From Rhodospirillales bacterium BBD 1991-14 (GTDB lineage Bacteria > Pseudomonadota > Alphaproteobacteria > Kiloniellales > Kiloniellaceae), in contig LYSY01000001.1 of NCBI GenBank assembly GCA_001657395.1, forward strand, positions 372,001 through 436,000: a stretch of DNA of 64,000 bases, written 5' to 3'. Of the stretch, positions 18,273-27,531 are shown piece after piece. The stretch's first letter is position 1. Each line of letters begins with the position of its first letter. Position numbers and translations under genes: made by a program. Below the pieces are notes generated by a model that saw nothing but the letters and a program-made list of their open reading frames with translations, ran no database searches and had not been told where the DNA came from.

Positions 18273-18301
18273 GCGCCGCGTCCGGAATGCGGACGCGGCG
18301 C
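18273..18301 (-). terminator. Perfect 12-bp hairpin between binding-protein and ATPase genes
   Basis: GCGCCGCGTCCG pairs with CGGACGCGGCGC around a 5-base loop. It is 29 bases past the binding-protein stop and 6 bases from the ATPase start, with only CCTTTC after it. It likely protects the upstream mRNA and partly stops transcription. Confidence 0.7.
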
Positions 18302-18330
18302 TTCAGCTCCTGGGCGTCGAAACCCGCCCC

Positions 18331-19461
18331 CTACTGGTCTTCTTCCGTCTTGGCCATGATCTCCGTAGCGGTGATGTTGACCCCGCAGGGCGGGAACTCG
18401 TTCGGCGTGAAGAAGTTGTCCGTCAGGTCGGGGTAGTAATTCACGTTGGCTTTGAAGTCCGGGTGCTCGACCAGCGGGATCGGCACCGAAACGTATTGCG
18501 GCAGAACCTTGCCCTGCAGTGCCTCCAGGGCCGTCTTCGCGGCGATGGCCACGAGGCCCGGGGACTGCCCGGCCGACGAGCACAGCAGCCCGTCACCGGC
18601 GTGCTCGGCACAGAGCTTGCGGAAACCGTTTTCGGCCTCCCCGGCCACCGGCACGAAGGGATGGTCGGCGTCGATCATCGCGCGCACCGCCCCGGTGGAG
18701 CCGCCCTGCACGAAGACGCCGTCGAAGGTGCCGTGCACGGCGATCGCATCGGCGGTCACCTTCTGCGCGGTGCCGTCGTCCCAGTTGCCGACCACTTCGA
18801 CGATCTCGAAGCTGTTGCCGCCGGCCTCCATCAGCTCACGGAAGCCGAGATGGCGGTCGCGGTCGACCGAGTTGCCCGGCAGGCCGCGGACTTCCAGGAT
18901 CTTGCCGTTGCTGCCCACGTTTTTCAGCAACCAGCGGGCCATGATGCGGCCGATCTCGGACTGGTCCTCGTTCACCTGGATAATCCTGTCGCTGTCCAGG
19001 ACGTTGTCGAAGGGCACCAGGACGACGCCGGCGCGGTTGGCGCGACGGATGACCGGCCCGAAGGCCGTTGGATTGACGGCGATGGTCAGGATCGCGTCGT
19101 AGCCGGCGTTGATGAAGTTGTCGATGGCGGCGACCTGGGCAGCCACGTCCGTTCCCGTGGAGACGATCTTCAACTCCTCGATCAGCGGCTTCACGTCAGG
19201 CTGCTCGGCATAGGCCTTCAGCGTCTTGATCATCTGAATCCGCCAGGTGTTGCCGACAAAGCCATTGGCCAGCGCGATGCGGTAGGGCGGTTCCTTGGCC
19301 TTGAACTGGAAATGCTTGGTTTCGGCACTGAATGGCGCGAAGCAGCTGGGGTTATAGCCGGGGCCGCTGACTTCTTCGGGGCCGGCGGCGAGGGACAGGG
19401 ACGCTGCCCCGGCTGCCATCAGACCCGCCAAGACGGCAGAGGCTATCGCTTTCTTGACCAT
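18331..19461 (-). CDS. Rbs-type sugar-binding periplasmic protein
   Basis: A 376-residue type 1 periplasmic binding protein. The signal peptide spans VKKAIASAVLAGLMAAG with cleavage near SLAAG. AGYDAILTIAVNPTAFGPVI and VDRDRHLGFRELMEAGG are the ligand-binding hinge regions of the Peripla_BP_4 fold. ATG 19461 is preferred because GGGAGGA lies 6-7 bases upstream; the ATG at 19467 abuts that site. It contains cysteine pairs (PSCFAP, KLCAEH, LLCSSA, PPCGVN) unusual for the family. First gene of the minus-strand importer; the hairpin after it suggests higher expression. Confidence 0.88.
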   Translation of the reverse strand: MVKKAIASAVLAGLMAAGAASLSLAAGPEEVSGPGYNPSCFAPFSAETKHFQFKAKEPPYRIALANGFVGNTWRIQMIKTLKAYAEQPDVKPLIEELKIVSTGTDVAAQVAAIDNFINAGYDAILTIAVNPTAFGPVIRRANRAGVVLVPFDNVLDSDRIIQVNEDQSEIGRIMARWLLKNVGSNGKILEVRGLPGNSVDRDRHLGFRELMEAGGNSFEIVEVVGNWDDGTAQKVTADAIAVHGTFDGVFVQGGSTGAVRAMIDADHPFVPVAGEAENGFRKLCAEHAGDGLLCSSAGQSPGLVAIAAKTALEALQGKVLPQYVSVPIPLVEHPDFKANVNYYPDLTDNFFTPNEFPPCGVNITATEIMAKTEEDQ

Positions 19462-19854
19462 GAACATTCCTCCCGGGTGTTGGGCGGGTTGCTTCCCGCG
19501 CATTGTCTTGCTCGATGTCTTGTCAGTCCGAGCCGGGCGTCGTGGCGGGAGACGCCGAGACGCCCATTCGCGTGCTGATGACGAGGCTCGTCTTCCATCT
19601 AGGGCGCGCTAGCGTGGCCCAGGTTCATGATGCAGTCAATTCATCAGTCCGGTGATCAGCGGAGGGCTATCGCTTGGCTTGCCCTAGCAAAAGTCTCACT
19701 TATGCAATGCGCCTTCAGAGGTGTGTGCAACTGCAGCATGGCACGGAGGTTGAGATACGGAGCAGCCTGCAATAGGCTGATCCGAAACAAGGATTGAGAA
19801 CAACGACGGGAGCGCGCCTTTGCCGCAGCTTCCCAGCGGGAGGGGAGCCCGAGG
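19462..19854. other. Divergent region between two sugar importers
   Basis: About 390 bases separating the minus-strand Rbs-type operon from the plus-strand Mal/Ugp-type operon; both promoters must lie here. I see no clear operator palindrome and no regulator gene. Short reading frames in the region look like chance. Confidence 0.4.
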
Positions 19855-20724
19855 TTGCGCGAGCCGGTCAAGTACCTTTTCATATGGCCTGCCTTTCTCG
19901 TCGTGCTCCTGATCGGGCTGTTCCCGCTCATCTACTCGCTGACGGTGAGCTTTCAGTCCGTGCGGCTGGTGCCGCCGCGTCCGCCGCGTTTCATCGGCTT
20001 CGACAATTACATCTCCCTGCTCGGCGAAGAGCGCTTCTGGCAGGTCGTCACAACGACGTCGGGGATCGTGTTCTCCTCCGTCTTGGTTCAGTACGTCATC
20101 GGCTTTGCCGTGGCTTTGGCGCTGTTCAGCCGGGTGCCGGGCGAGCGGCTGTTCCGGGTGGTCTTCCTCTTTCCCATGCTCATGGCGCCGATCGCCGTGG
20201 CCCTGGTGGGGCGGATGCTGTTTCACTCCACCGTCGGCCCGGTGAACCACTTCTTCACCCTCCTGGGCTTTCCGAACCTGCCGTTTCTGACCGACGCCAA
20301 CTGGGCCCTGGCGACCATCGTGACCGTGGAGGTCTGGCAGTGGACGCCCTTTGTGATTCTTCTCATGCTGGCCGGCCTGCAGAGCCTGCCGCGCGATGTC
20401 TATGAGGCGGCATCGCTGGAGAATGCCACGCCCTGGCAGCAGTTCTGGGGCATTACCTTTCCGATGTTGCTGCCGATCTCGGCAGCGGTGGTTTTCATCC
20501 GCATCATCGAAAGCTTCAAGATCATCGACACGGTCTTCGTGCTGACCGGCGGCGGCCCGGGCATCTCAACGGAAACCCTGACCCTCTATGCCTACCAGGA
20601 GGGCTTCAAGAAGTTCAATCTGGGCTACACCTCGGCGTTGTCCTTCCTCTTCCTGATCGTGGTGATTGTGATCGGCGTGGTCTACCTGGCGGTCCTGCGG
20701 CCCCATCTGGAGAAGCGGTCATGA
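19855..20724 (+). CDS. Carbohydrate ABC permease, MalF/UgpA type
   Basis: A 289-residue inner-membrane permease with six predicted transmembrane segments (the first being YLFIWPAFLVVLLIGLFPL). The EAA loop is present as DVYEAASLENATPWQQFW. It starts at TTG 19855 after GGGAGGGGAG. Its stop overlaps the next permease start (ATGA, 20721-20724). It forms the channel with that permease. Substrate unknown; the class takes up di- and oligosaccharides, polyols or glycerol-phosphates. Confidence 0.88.
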   Translation: MREPVKYLFIWPAFLVVLLIGLFPLIYSLTVSFQSVRLVPPRPPRFIGFDNYISLLGEERFWQVVTTTSGIVFSSVLVQYVIGFAVALALFSRVPGERLFRVVFLFPMLMAPIAVALVGRMLFHSTVGPVNHFFTLLGFPNLPFLTDANWALATIVTVEVWQWTPFVILLMLAGLQSLPRDVYEAASLENATPWQQFWGITFPMLLPISAAVVFIRIIESFKIIDTVFVLTGGGPGISTETLTLYAYQEGFKKFNLGYTSALSFLFLIVVIVIGVVYLAVLRPHLEKRS

Positions 20725-21728
20725 TGCGCCGTCCGCTCGTCTTCGGCCTCTGCCTGTTCTGGGCGCTGGTCACGCTGTTCCCGCTCTACTGGACGCTGGT
20801 CACCTCCCTGAAGCCGCCGACCGCGGTCAACGGCGGGCCGACCTATCTGCCCTATATCGATTTCATCCCGACGCTGCAGGCCTATCGGGACGCCTTTTCC
20901 GGCATTCGTGGCGATTTCATCGCGCCGTTCGTCAACTCCTCCCTGATCTCGATCACGGCAACCGCGCTGGCGGTGCTGTTCGGGACCATGGCGGCCTACG
21001 CCCTGGTGCGTTTCGAATTCCGGGTCCGGCTGCTGTCCGGTTTGATTTTCGCCGCCGTGGCCATTGGCGGGTTCCTGCTCTTCAACGAAACCCTGGGATA
21101 CTCCAGGGCCGAGGCCATGGGGCTGGCTTTCGTGGTCTCGCTGCCGGCCTGCCTGCTGGCCAACCGGCTGCCGCTTCCGGGGCCGGTTCTGGGCAACAAC
21201 GATGTGCTGTTCTGGTTCGTTTCCCAGCGCATGTTCCCGCCGATCGTCACCGCCTTTGCCTTGTTTCTTCTCTATTCGGAGATCGGGCGAGAGGGATTCA
21301 AGCTGCTGGACAGCTTCCTCGGCATGGTGCTCTGCTACACGGCCTTCTCAATTCCCATCGTGGTCTGGCTGATGCGCGACTTCCTGGCCGCCCTGCCGGT
21401 CGAAATCGAGGAAGCCGCGCTGGTGGACGATGTGCCGCGGATCCGGATTTTCTTCGAGATCGTGCTGCCGATGGCGCGGCCGGGCCTGATCGCCACCTCG
21501 CTCATCACTCTGGCCTTCATCTGGAACGAGTTCCTCTTCGCCCTGCTGCTGACCACCTCGGAATGGCAGACCCTGCCAATTCTGCTGTCCGGCCAGAACT
21601 CCTACCGCGGCGACGAGTGGTGGGCGATTTCCGTGGCTGCGCTTTTCGGCATCGCGCCGATGATGGTGGTGGCCATGCTGCTTGCTAAGCTGATGCGCTC
21701 CGGCCTCACCCTGGGCGGCATTCGATGA
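20721..21728 (+). CDS. Carbohydrate ABC permease, MalG/UgpE type
   Basis: A 335-residue permease, longer than the usual ~275-300 because of an extra hydrophobic pair (about residues 100-160, LIFAAVAIGGFLLF and a following segment) before the conserved core. The EAA loop appears as PVEIEEAALVDDVPRIRIF. Translationally coupled to the upstream permease. The enlarged middle region is seen in some polyol importers; I cannot tell the ligand. Confidence 0.86.
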   Translation: MMRRPLVFGLCLFWALVTLFPLYWTLVTSLKPPTAVNGGPTYLPYIDFIPTLQAYRDAFSGIRGDFIAPFVNSSLISITATALAVLFGTMAAYALVRFEFRVRLLSGLIFAAVAIGGFLLFNETLGYSRAEAMGLAFVVSLPACLLANRLPLPGPVLGNNDVLFWFVSQRMFPPIVTAFALFLLYSEIGREGFKLLDSFLGMVLCYTAFSIPIVVWLMRDFLAALPVEIEEAALVDDVPRIRIFFEIVLPMARPGLIATSLITLAFIWNEFLFALLLTTSEWQTLPILLSGQNSYRGDEWWAISVAALFGIAPMMVVAMLLAKLMRSGLTLGGIR

Positions 21729-21840
21729 GAGCAGGACACCAAGCGAGACGGACCGGCACTGCAAGATGCCTTGCAAAGCGGCTTGCGAAAAGGTGGCCGG
21801 TCACCAAAACCAAAGACAAGAGAGAAAGGGAGAAACGCCA

Positions 21841-23295
21841 ATGAAAAAGCATCTCTTCGCCACTGCCAGCGGACTGGTTGTGGCCTTTGGAATCTCGGGG
21901 GCGGCGCTCGCCTGCTCGCCGGACTTCTCCGGGGTTACCCTGAAGGTCGGCTCGCAGACCGGGCCCTTCATTGCCTCGGCAATGCAGGCGGCCGGCGAGA
22001 GCTGGGAAAAGCAGACCTGCGGCACGGTTGAAGTGGTGGAGTTCCCCTTCGGCGAACTTTATCCCAAGTACCTGACGGCGATGGTGGCGGGCGAAGCCGC
22101 CTTCGACGTGATCACCTTCGCGCCGGCCTGGACACCCGACTTTGCGCCCTACCTCTCGGAAATGCCGGAGAAGATCCGCACGACGGCGGAGTGGGAGGAT
22201 ATCGCCCCGGTTTATCGCGACCGCCTGATGGTATGGAATGGCAAGCATCTGTCGCAGACCATCGACGGCGACCTGCACACGCTGTCCTACCGTCTCGACC
22301 TCTTCAACGATCCCGAAGAGCAGGCGGCCTTCAAGGCCAAGTACGGCTACGATCTCGCGGCGCCCGAGACCTGGGACCAGTACTACGACATCGCCGAGTT
22401 CTTCACCCGGCCGGAAGAGAACCTCTGGGGCACGGCCGAGGCCTTCCGCCGCGGCGGCCAGCAGTTCTGGTTCTTTTTCACCCACGCGGCGAGCTACACC
22501 AACAACCCGAACAATCCGGGCAGCATGTTCTTCGATCCGGAAACCATGGATGCCCAGGTCAACAACGAGGGCTGGGTGAAGGCGCTTGAGGACTACATCC
22601 GCTCGGTCGGCTACGCCCCGCCGGGCGCTCTCAACTACACCTCGGGCGACATCCGCACCGCCTTTGCCGGTGGTCAGGTGGCCATGAACTTCGACTGGGG
22701 CGACACCGGCACGATCTCGTCCGACCAGGCCCAGAGCCAGGTGGCGGGGTCCGTGGGCTCCGCACTGACGCCGGGCTCGACGCAGATCTGGAACCACAAG
22801 ACCAATGCCTGGGACACCTTCGACGAGCCGGTCCACTCCCCCTTCATGGCCTACGGCGGCTGGCAGGCGGCGGTGCCGCAATCGGCGAAGAACCTCGATG
22901 CCTCCTGGCACTACGTCGAATGGGCGTCCAACCCCGACAACTCGGGCCAGGCGGCGGTGACCGGCGGCTCCGGGGTCAACCCCTACCGCTTCTCGCACTT
23001 CACCAACCTGGACCGCTGGCTGAAGACCTTCTCGGAGGAGGAGGCCAAGATGTACCTCGCCGCCCAGCGCGGCAGCCTGGAGGCGCCGAACATCGCGCTC
23101 GATATGCGCCTGCCGGGTTACTTCAGCTACACCGAGGAACTGGAGATCGAGCTTTCGAAGGCTCTGTCCGGTCAGGTTTCTCCGAAAGCGGCCTTGGACG
23201 CCATCGCGGAGAAGTGGAATGAGCTGACCGACGAGTTCGGCCGCGAGGATCAACTGGCGGCCTATCGGGCCTCCATGGGGCTGCCGCCGCTCTGA
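21841..23295 (+). CDS. Extracellular solute-binding protein (SBP_bac_1)
   Basis: A 484-residue type 2 binding protein, larger than maltose-binding protein. The signal peptide ends near ALA-CSPD; cysteine follows the cleavage region but the preceding residues do not form a good lipobox, so it is probably soluble. FDVITFAPAWTPDFAPYL and AFAGGQVAMNFDWGDTG are family landmarks. GAGAAAGGGAGAA gives a strong ribosome site. Between the second permease and the ATPase gene in the same operon; followed by a hairpin at 23313. Confidence 0.88.
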   Translation: MKKHLFATASGLVVAFGISGAALACSPDFSGVTLKVGSQTGPFIASAMQAAGESWEKQTCGTVEVVEFPFGELYPKYLTAMVAGEAAFDVITFAPAWTPDFAPYLSEMPEKIRTTAEWEDIAPVYRDRLMVWNGKHLSQTIDGDLHTLSYRLDLFNDPEEQAAFKAKYGYDLAAPETWDQYYDIAEFFTRPEENLWGTAEAFRRGGQQFWFFFTHAASYTNNPNNPGSMFFDPETMDAQVNNEGWVKALEDYIRSVGYAPPGALNYTSGDIRTAFAGGQVAMNFDWGDTGTISSDQAQSQVAGSVGSALTPGSTQIWNHKTNAWDTFDEPVHSPFMAYGGWQAAVPQSAKNLDASWHYVEWASNPDNSGQAAVTGGSGVNPYRFSHFTNLDRWLKTFSEEEAKMYLAAQRGSLEAPNIALDMRLPGYFSYTEELEIELSKALSGQVSPKAALDAIAEKWNELTDEFGREDQLAAYRASMGLPPL

Positions 23296-23312
23296 GGCGC
23301 TGATGCTCTGAT

Positions 23313-23346
23313 GCCGGGCCCCGGGGATTCCGCCGCGGGGCCCGGC
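23313..23346 (+). terminator. Hairpin between binding-protein and ATPase genes
   Basis: GCCGGGCCCCG and CGGGGCCCGGC form an 11-bp stem with a 12-base loop, 18 bases after the stop. A loose T-rich patch follows. Likely an attenuating terminator and mRNA stabiliser. Confidence 0.65.
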
Positions 23347-23392
23347 GCCTTCCTTTGATTGTTGTGCTTTGGTGTTGAGGGGCCCCGTTTCT

Positions 23393-24478
23393 ATGGCCGA
23401 TGTGCGTTTACAGGGTGTCAGCAAGGCCTTTGACGAGGTGACCGTCATCCCGGCACTGGATCTGGAGATCGCGGACACGGAGTTCGTGGTCCTTGTCGGA
23501 CCCTCGGGCTGCGGCAAGACCACAACCCTGCGCATGATCGCGGGGCTCGAGGCGGCCTCCGGCGGCACCATCACGATCGGTGCGCGGGATGTGACGGAGC
23601 TGCGCCCGGGTCTGCGCAACTGCGCCATGGTGTTCCAGAACTATGCCCTCTATCCCCATATGACCGTCGCCGACAACATCGGCTACGGGATGAAGGTCAG
23701 GCGGATGGCGAAAGCCGAAATCGAGGCGCGAATCGCCGAGGCGGCGCGCATCCTGGGGCTGGAGCCCTATCTCCAGCGGCGGCCCAAGCAGCTCTCCGGC
23801 GGCCAGCGCCAGCGTGTCGCCATCGGCCGGGCAATCGTGCGCCAGCCCGATGTCTTCCTCTTCGACGAGCCCTTGTCGAACCTGGATGCAAAGCTGCGCA
23901 TCGAGATGCGCACGGAGATCAAGAGCCTGCACCGGCGCCTCAACAGCACCATGGTCTACGTGACTCACGATCAGGTCGAGGCCATGACCATGGCCGACCG
24001 CGTGGTGGTGATGAACGAAGGGCGGATCGAACAGGCCGCCGACCCCATCACGCTCTACGAGCGACCGGCGAACACCTTTGTCGCGGCCTTCATCGGCGCA
24101 CCCTCGATGAACTTCGTCCCCGCCCAGGTCGCGGCGAAGGGCGATGGCCTGGCGCTCCGCCTGGAGGATGGCAGCGAACTGGCGATCCCGCGGGAGCGGT
24201 GGGAGCGTTACGGCCGCTACAGGGACCGGGCGGTCACCTTCGGCATCCGTCCCGAACACAATGCGGGCGGCGACACAGGTGCTGCGGTGATCCGCATGAC
24301 CGCCAGAACGATCGAACCCCTGGGTCCCCACACCCTCATCATCGGCGAAGCCGCCGGCCGCGGCTACACCGCCCAGGTCGACTCCCACTTTCCGGCCGCG
24401 CCGGACGAGACGGTCCCGATTTCCCTCGATATGAGCAAGATGCACATCTTCGACCCGGAAACCGGCAACTGCATCTAG
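23393..24478 (+). CDS. Sugar ABC transporter ATPase, UgpC/MalK type
   Basis: A 361-residue ATPase. GPSGCGKTT (Walker A), the Q-loop in VFQNYALYPH, LSGGQRQRVAIGRA and LFDEPLSNLD are intact. The C-terminal ~120 residues carry the TOBE/regulatory domain, ending in an FDPETGN motif typical of the family. It energises the permease pair upstream. ATG 23393 is chosen; a GTG 24 bases earlier is possible. Confidence 0.9.
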   Translation: MADVRLQGVSKAFDEVTVIPALDLEIADTEFVVLVGPSGCGKTTTLRMIAGLEAASGGTITIGARDVTELRPGLRNCAMVFQNYALYPHMTVADNIGYGMKVRRMAKAEIEARIAEAARILGLEPYLQRRPKQLSGGQRQRVAIGRAIVRQPDVFLFDEPLSNLDAKLRIEMRTEIKSLHRRLNSTMVYVTHDQVEAMTMADRVVVMNEGRIEQAADPITLYERPANTFVAAFIGAPSMNFVPAQVAAKGDGLALRLEDGSELAIPRERWERYGRYRDRAVTFGIRPEHNAGGDTGAAVIRMTARTIEPLGPHTLIIGEAAGRGYTAQVDSHFPAAPDETVPISLDMSKMHIFDPETGNCI

Positions 24479-24512
24479 AGCGAAGTCCGGGCCTGATGCC
24501 CGTGGCCGGCCT

Positions 24513-26288
24513 TCAGCCGTAGGCCTTGGCCGCCTGCGGCGGTCTTTTCGGCAGCAGCCGCTCCGTCGGCAGCAGCACGGTGACCGTCGTTCCGACATCG
24601 GGCCGGCTTTCCAGGGTGAAGCTGCCGCCATGCTGCTCCGTCAGCGCCTTGATGAGGGGAAGGCCCAGGCCCGTGCCCTCGTACTTGCGATCGAGGCCGC
24701 CGTCGATCTGCCCGAACAGCGACATGGCCTTTGGAATGTCTTCTGCTGCGATGCCGATACCCTCGTCGCATACCTGGATCATGTAGCCGCCGTCAGGCAC
24801 CGGGCAGGCCCGCGTAATGACCTTGCTTCCCCTTGGACTGAATTTGACGGCGTTTGTGAGCAGATTGACCAGGATCTGCTTCAGTTTGCGGGCGTCGGCG
24901 GAAAGCGGGGGCGAGTCCTGGGAGATTTCGAACTCCAGGAGCACACCGCCTTCGGCGGCGCGCGGTTGGACCAGACGCTCGGCCGAAGCTGCGATGTCGA
25001 AGATGTCCACCTCTTCTTCATCCAGCTCATCAGCGGCGCCTGACTCTACCTTGGAGAGGTCGAGAATGTCGTTGATCAGGCTGGTCAGGTGCTGGGCCGA
25101 ATCGTGGATGTCCGCGGCGTACTCGCGGTACTTGGCGATGTCCGCCTTGGCGGACTGGTCTCTGATAACCTCTGAGAAACCGATGATCGCGTTCAAGGGC
25201 GTGCGAAGTTCGTGGCTCATGTTTGCCAGGAAGGCGGACTTCGCTCTGTTGGCTTCCTCGGCCTTGTCTCTGGCCTGCAGGATGGCCTGCTCGGCCTCGA
25301 CCCGCTGTGTGATATCGGTGCCGATGCCGCGGTAGCCCATGAACTCACCGCCCGCGCCAAAGATGGGCACGCCGTTGATGGCGATGGTGATGACGTCGCC
25401 GTCGGCGGTCCTCAGCTTGTAGGAGAACTCTCTGAAGGGGCGGTGGCTGTGCAGGTCCGCCAGGTGCTGGGTCCATTTCTCGGTGTTGGTCTCCTCCATG
25501 GTGACCTGATGGCGTGTCCGGCCCAGTATCGTTGCCCCTTCGAAGCCGGTGATCTGTCTGTAGCGTTCGGAGACGTAGATGAACTTCAGCTCCGCGTTGG
25601 TCTCCCAGTACCAGTCGGAGGCCGATTTCGCGAAGTCGCGGAAGCGCTGCTCGCTGCGAACCAGCGCCGCCTCCCATTTCAGGCGCTGGATCTCCCGGCC
25701 CAGGAGCGAGCCCAGGACACCCACGCCGACGATGTTCGCAATGGTGAGCTTCGGCCAGATGGTCATCAGCGCCGCCACCTGCTTTTCCGGCGGCAGCAGC
25801 AGCACGACCGGGAGGGTCGCCACAGACGCCCCCGCGGCCAGCAGGGTCAGCCGCTTCACATCGGTTGCTGCAGCGGCCCGGCTGCGGATGAAGTAGTGGT
25901 AGGTGAGGCCGATGGCACCCAAGGTGACGACATAGACCAGGCCGCTGGCCACTCCGGCACCGCCGATCGAAAGGCGGGTCAAGGCGACAATGGTGGTCGT
26001 GATCACCGCCGCAATCGGGCCGCCAACAACTCCTGCCAGCAGCAGCGGGGCGCCTCTGCCGTCACCGAATATACCCGGCTCCAGCTCGATCGGCACAAAC
26101 ATGAGACCTGCGGAGGTTACGCCGAAGAGCAAGCCGAGGCCGGCCTTCGCCGTTTTGGTCTGCTTGGCCTGAAGGGCAAATGGGCTGCGCGCCAAAGCGG
26201 AGACGGACCAAGCCAGAAGCGCGAGCAGCCCGATGTTCGCGATGAAGGGCACGTAGCCACGCGCGATCGCTTCCCAGAATGTGTCCAT
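24513..26288 (-). CDS. Membrane PAS histidine kinase with 5TMR_LYT sensor
   Basis: A 591-residue hybrid-free kinase. Residues 1-200 form a multi-pass sensor resembling the LytS-type 5TM receptor (GLLFGVTSAGLMFVPIELEP, then PIAAVITTTIVALTRLSIGG). A PAS/PAC domain spans about 212-330 (RFRDFAKSASDWYWETNAEL). H359 is the phospho-acceptor in SHELRTPLNAIIGFSE. The ATPase domain has NLLTNAVKFSPRG, DEGIGIAAED and GTGLGLPL. No receiver domain and no response regulator nearby, so it is an orphan. It lies between sugar transport and sugar oxidation genes and may sense a related cue. The start is uncertain; in-frame extension to 26387 is possible. Confidence 0.85.
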   Translation of the reverse strand: MDTFWEAIARGYVPFIANIGLLALLAWSVSALARSPFALQAKQTKTAKAGLGLLFGVTSAGLMFVPIELEPGIFGDGRGAPLLLAGVVGGPIAAVITTTIVALTRLSIGGAGVASGLVYVVTLGAIGLTYHYFIRSRAAAATDVKRLTLLAAGASVATLPVVLLLPPEKQVAALMTIWPKLTIANIVGVGVLGSLLGREIQRLKWEAALVRSEQRFRDFAKSASDWYWETNAELKFIYVSERYRQITGFEGATILGRTRHQVTMEETNTEKWTQHLADLHSHRPFREFSYKLRTADGDVITIAINGVPIFGAGGEFMGYRGIGTDITQRVEAEQAILQARDKAEEANRAKSAFLANMSHELRTPLNAIIGFSEVIRDQSAKADIAKYREYAADIHDSAQHLTSLINDILDLSKVESGAADELDEEEVDIFDIAASAERLVQPRAAEGGVLLEFEISQDSPPLSADARKLKQILVNLLTNAVKFSPRGSKVITRACPVPDGGYMIQVCDEGIGIAAEDIPKAMSLFGQIDGGLDRKYEGTGLGLPLIKALTEQHGGSFTLESRPDVGTTVTVLLPTERLLPKRPPQAAKAYG

Positions 26289-26467
26289 CAGCGCTGCCAA
26301 GCCCGTCTTCTTGCCAATCCGGCAGCATACAAACAAATTGGTTAACTGATTGTAATTGCGTAATCTCCCCTTCGAGCTGAGTCTCATAAGGCTTTGTTTT
26401 GGCGCGAAGACCGGAATGAACGGCGTTACACTTCGAACGGTTCAGTGCCGCATAAGGGGGAGACCGC

Positions 26468-27508
26468 ATGGCCACGACGAGTCCGACGAAGCGCAGACTG
26501 GGCAAGACCGGCCTTCAGGTGACCGAGATCGGCTTCGGCACCGCGCCGCTGGGCAATCTCTATGAGAAAATCGATGACCGGATCGCCGCGGAAACCGTGG
26601 CCGCGGCCTGGGATGCGGGCCTGCGTTTCATCGACACCGCGCCGTTCTATGGTTATGGCCTGGCCGAACACCGGGTCGGGGAGTTCCTGCGCAACCAGTC
26701 GCGCGATGCTTTTGTGCTGTCGACCAAGATCGGCCGTCTCATCCGGCCACACGATCCCGACGACGAATGGCCGGGGGTCTTCAAGGGCGCGCTGCCCTTC
26801 AAGCCGGTCTTCGACTACAGCTACGATGGGGTCATGCGCTCCTTCGAGGATTCTCTGCAGCGTCTCGGTCTGCACCGTATCGACGTGCTGCTGATCCATG
26901 ATCTCGAGCCGGTTTCCATCGGCTCCGAGGCCGAGGCGGAGGCTCACAGCAGCGCCCTTCTGAGTGGCGCCAAGGGCGGCGGATACGGCGCCCTCGACGA
27001 GTTGCGGCGCAACGGCGATATCGGCGGCATCGGTGCCGGGCTCAACTACTGGGAGGTCGCCGAGAGCCTGATCGGCGAGGGCGACTTCGACTGCTTCCTG
27101 CTCGCCGGGCGTTACACGCTGCTGGAGCAGGAGGCACTGAACAGCTTCCTGCCGCTCTGCGCGGAGAAGGACATCGGGGTCTTCCTCGGCGGGCCCTACA
27201 ACAGCGGCATCCTGGCCACCGGTGCGGTGCCGGGCGCCATGTACAACTACGAGCCGGCCGCGCCGGAGATCATCGAGCGGGTGAACCGCATCGAAGCGGT
27301 CTGCCGCGGTCACGGCGTACCGCTGGCCAGTGCCGCCCTGCGCTTCCCGCTGGGCCATCCCTCGGTGGCGGCCATCATTCCGGGCGCGCGAAGGCCGGAG
27401 GAGGTGGCGCGCAACCTGGCCACCTTCAATCAGGCGATTCCGGCCGCCTTGTGGAGCGACCTGGTCGGCGAGGGGTTGCTCCGCCGCGATGCGCCGCTGC
27501 CGGCCTGA
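26468..27508 (+). CDS. Aldo/keto reductase, aldose dehydrogenase-like
   Basis: A 346-residue AKR. The catalytic tetrad is D56, Y61, K87 and H144 (FIDTAPFYGYG, LSTKIG, LLIHDLE). The sequence type matches D-threo-aldose 1-dehydrogenase/L-fucose dehydrogenase relatives, which oxidise free aldoses with NAD(P) to lactones. The next gene, 23 bases downstream, is a lactone-hydrolysing amidohydrolase relative, as in fucose or galactose oxidation. Substrate specificity is inferred. No signal peptide. Confidence 0.85.
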   Translation: MATTSPTKRRLGKTGLQVTEIGFGTAPLGNLYEKIDDRIAAETVAAAWDAGLRFIDTAPFYGYGLAEHRVGEFLRNQSRDAFVLSTKIGRLIRPHDPDDEWPGVFKGALPFKPVFDYSYDGVMRSFEDSLQRLGLHRIDVLLIHDLEPVSIGSEAEAEAHSSALLSGAKGGGYGALDELRRNGDIGGIGAGLNYWEVAESLIGEGDFDCFLLAGRYTLLEQEALNSFLPLCAEKDIGVFLGGPYNSGILATGAVPGAMYNYEPAAPEIIERVNRIEAVCRGHGVPLASAALRFPLGHPSVAAIIPGARRPEEVARNLATFNQAIPAALWSDLVGEGLLRRDAPLPA

Positions 27509-27531
27509 CCGCACGGCGCTGAGACGCAAAC

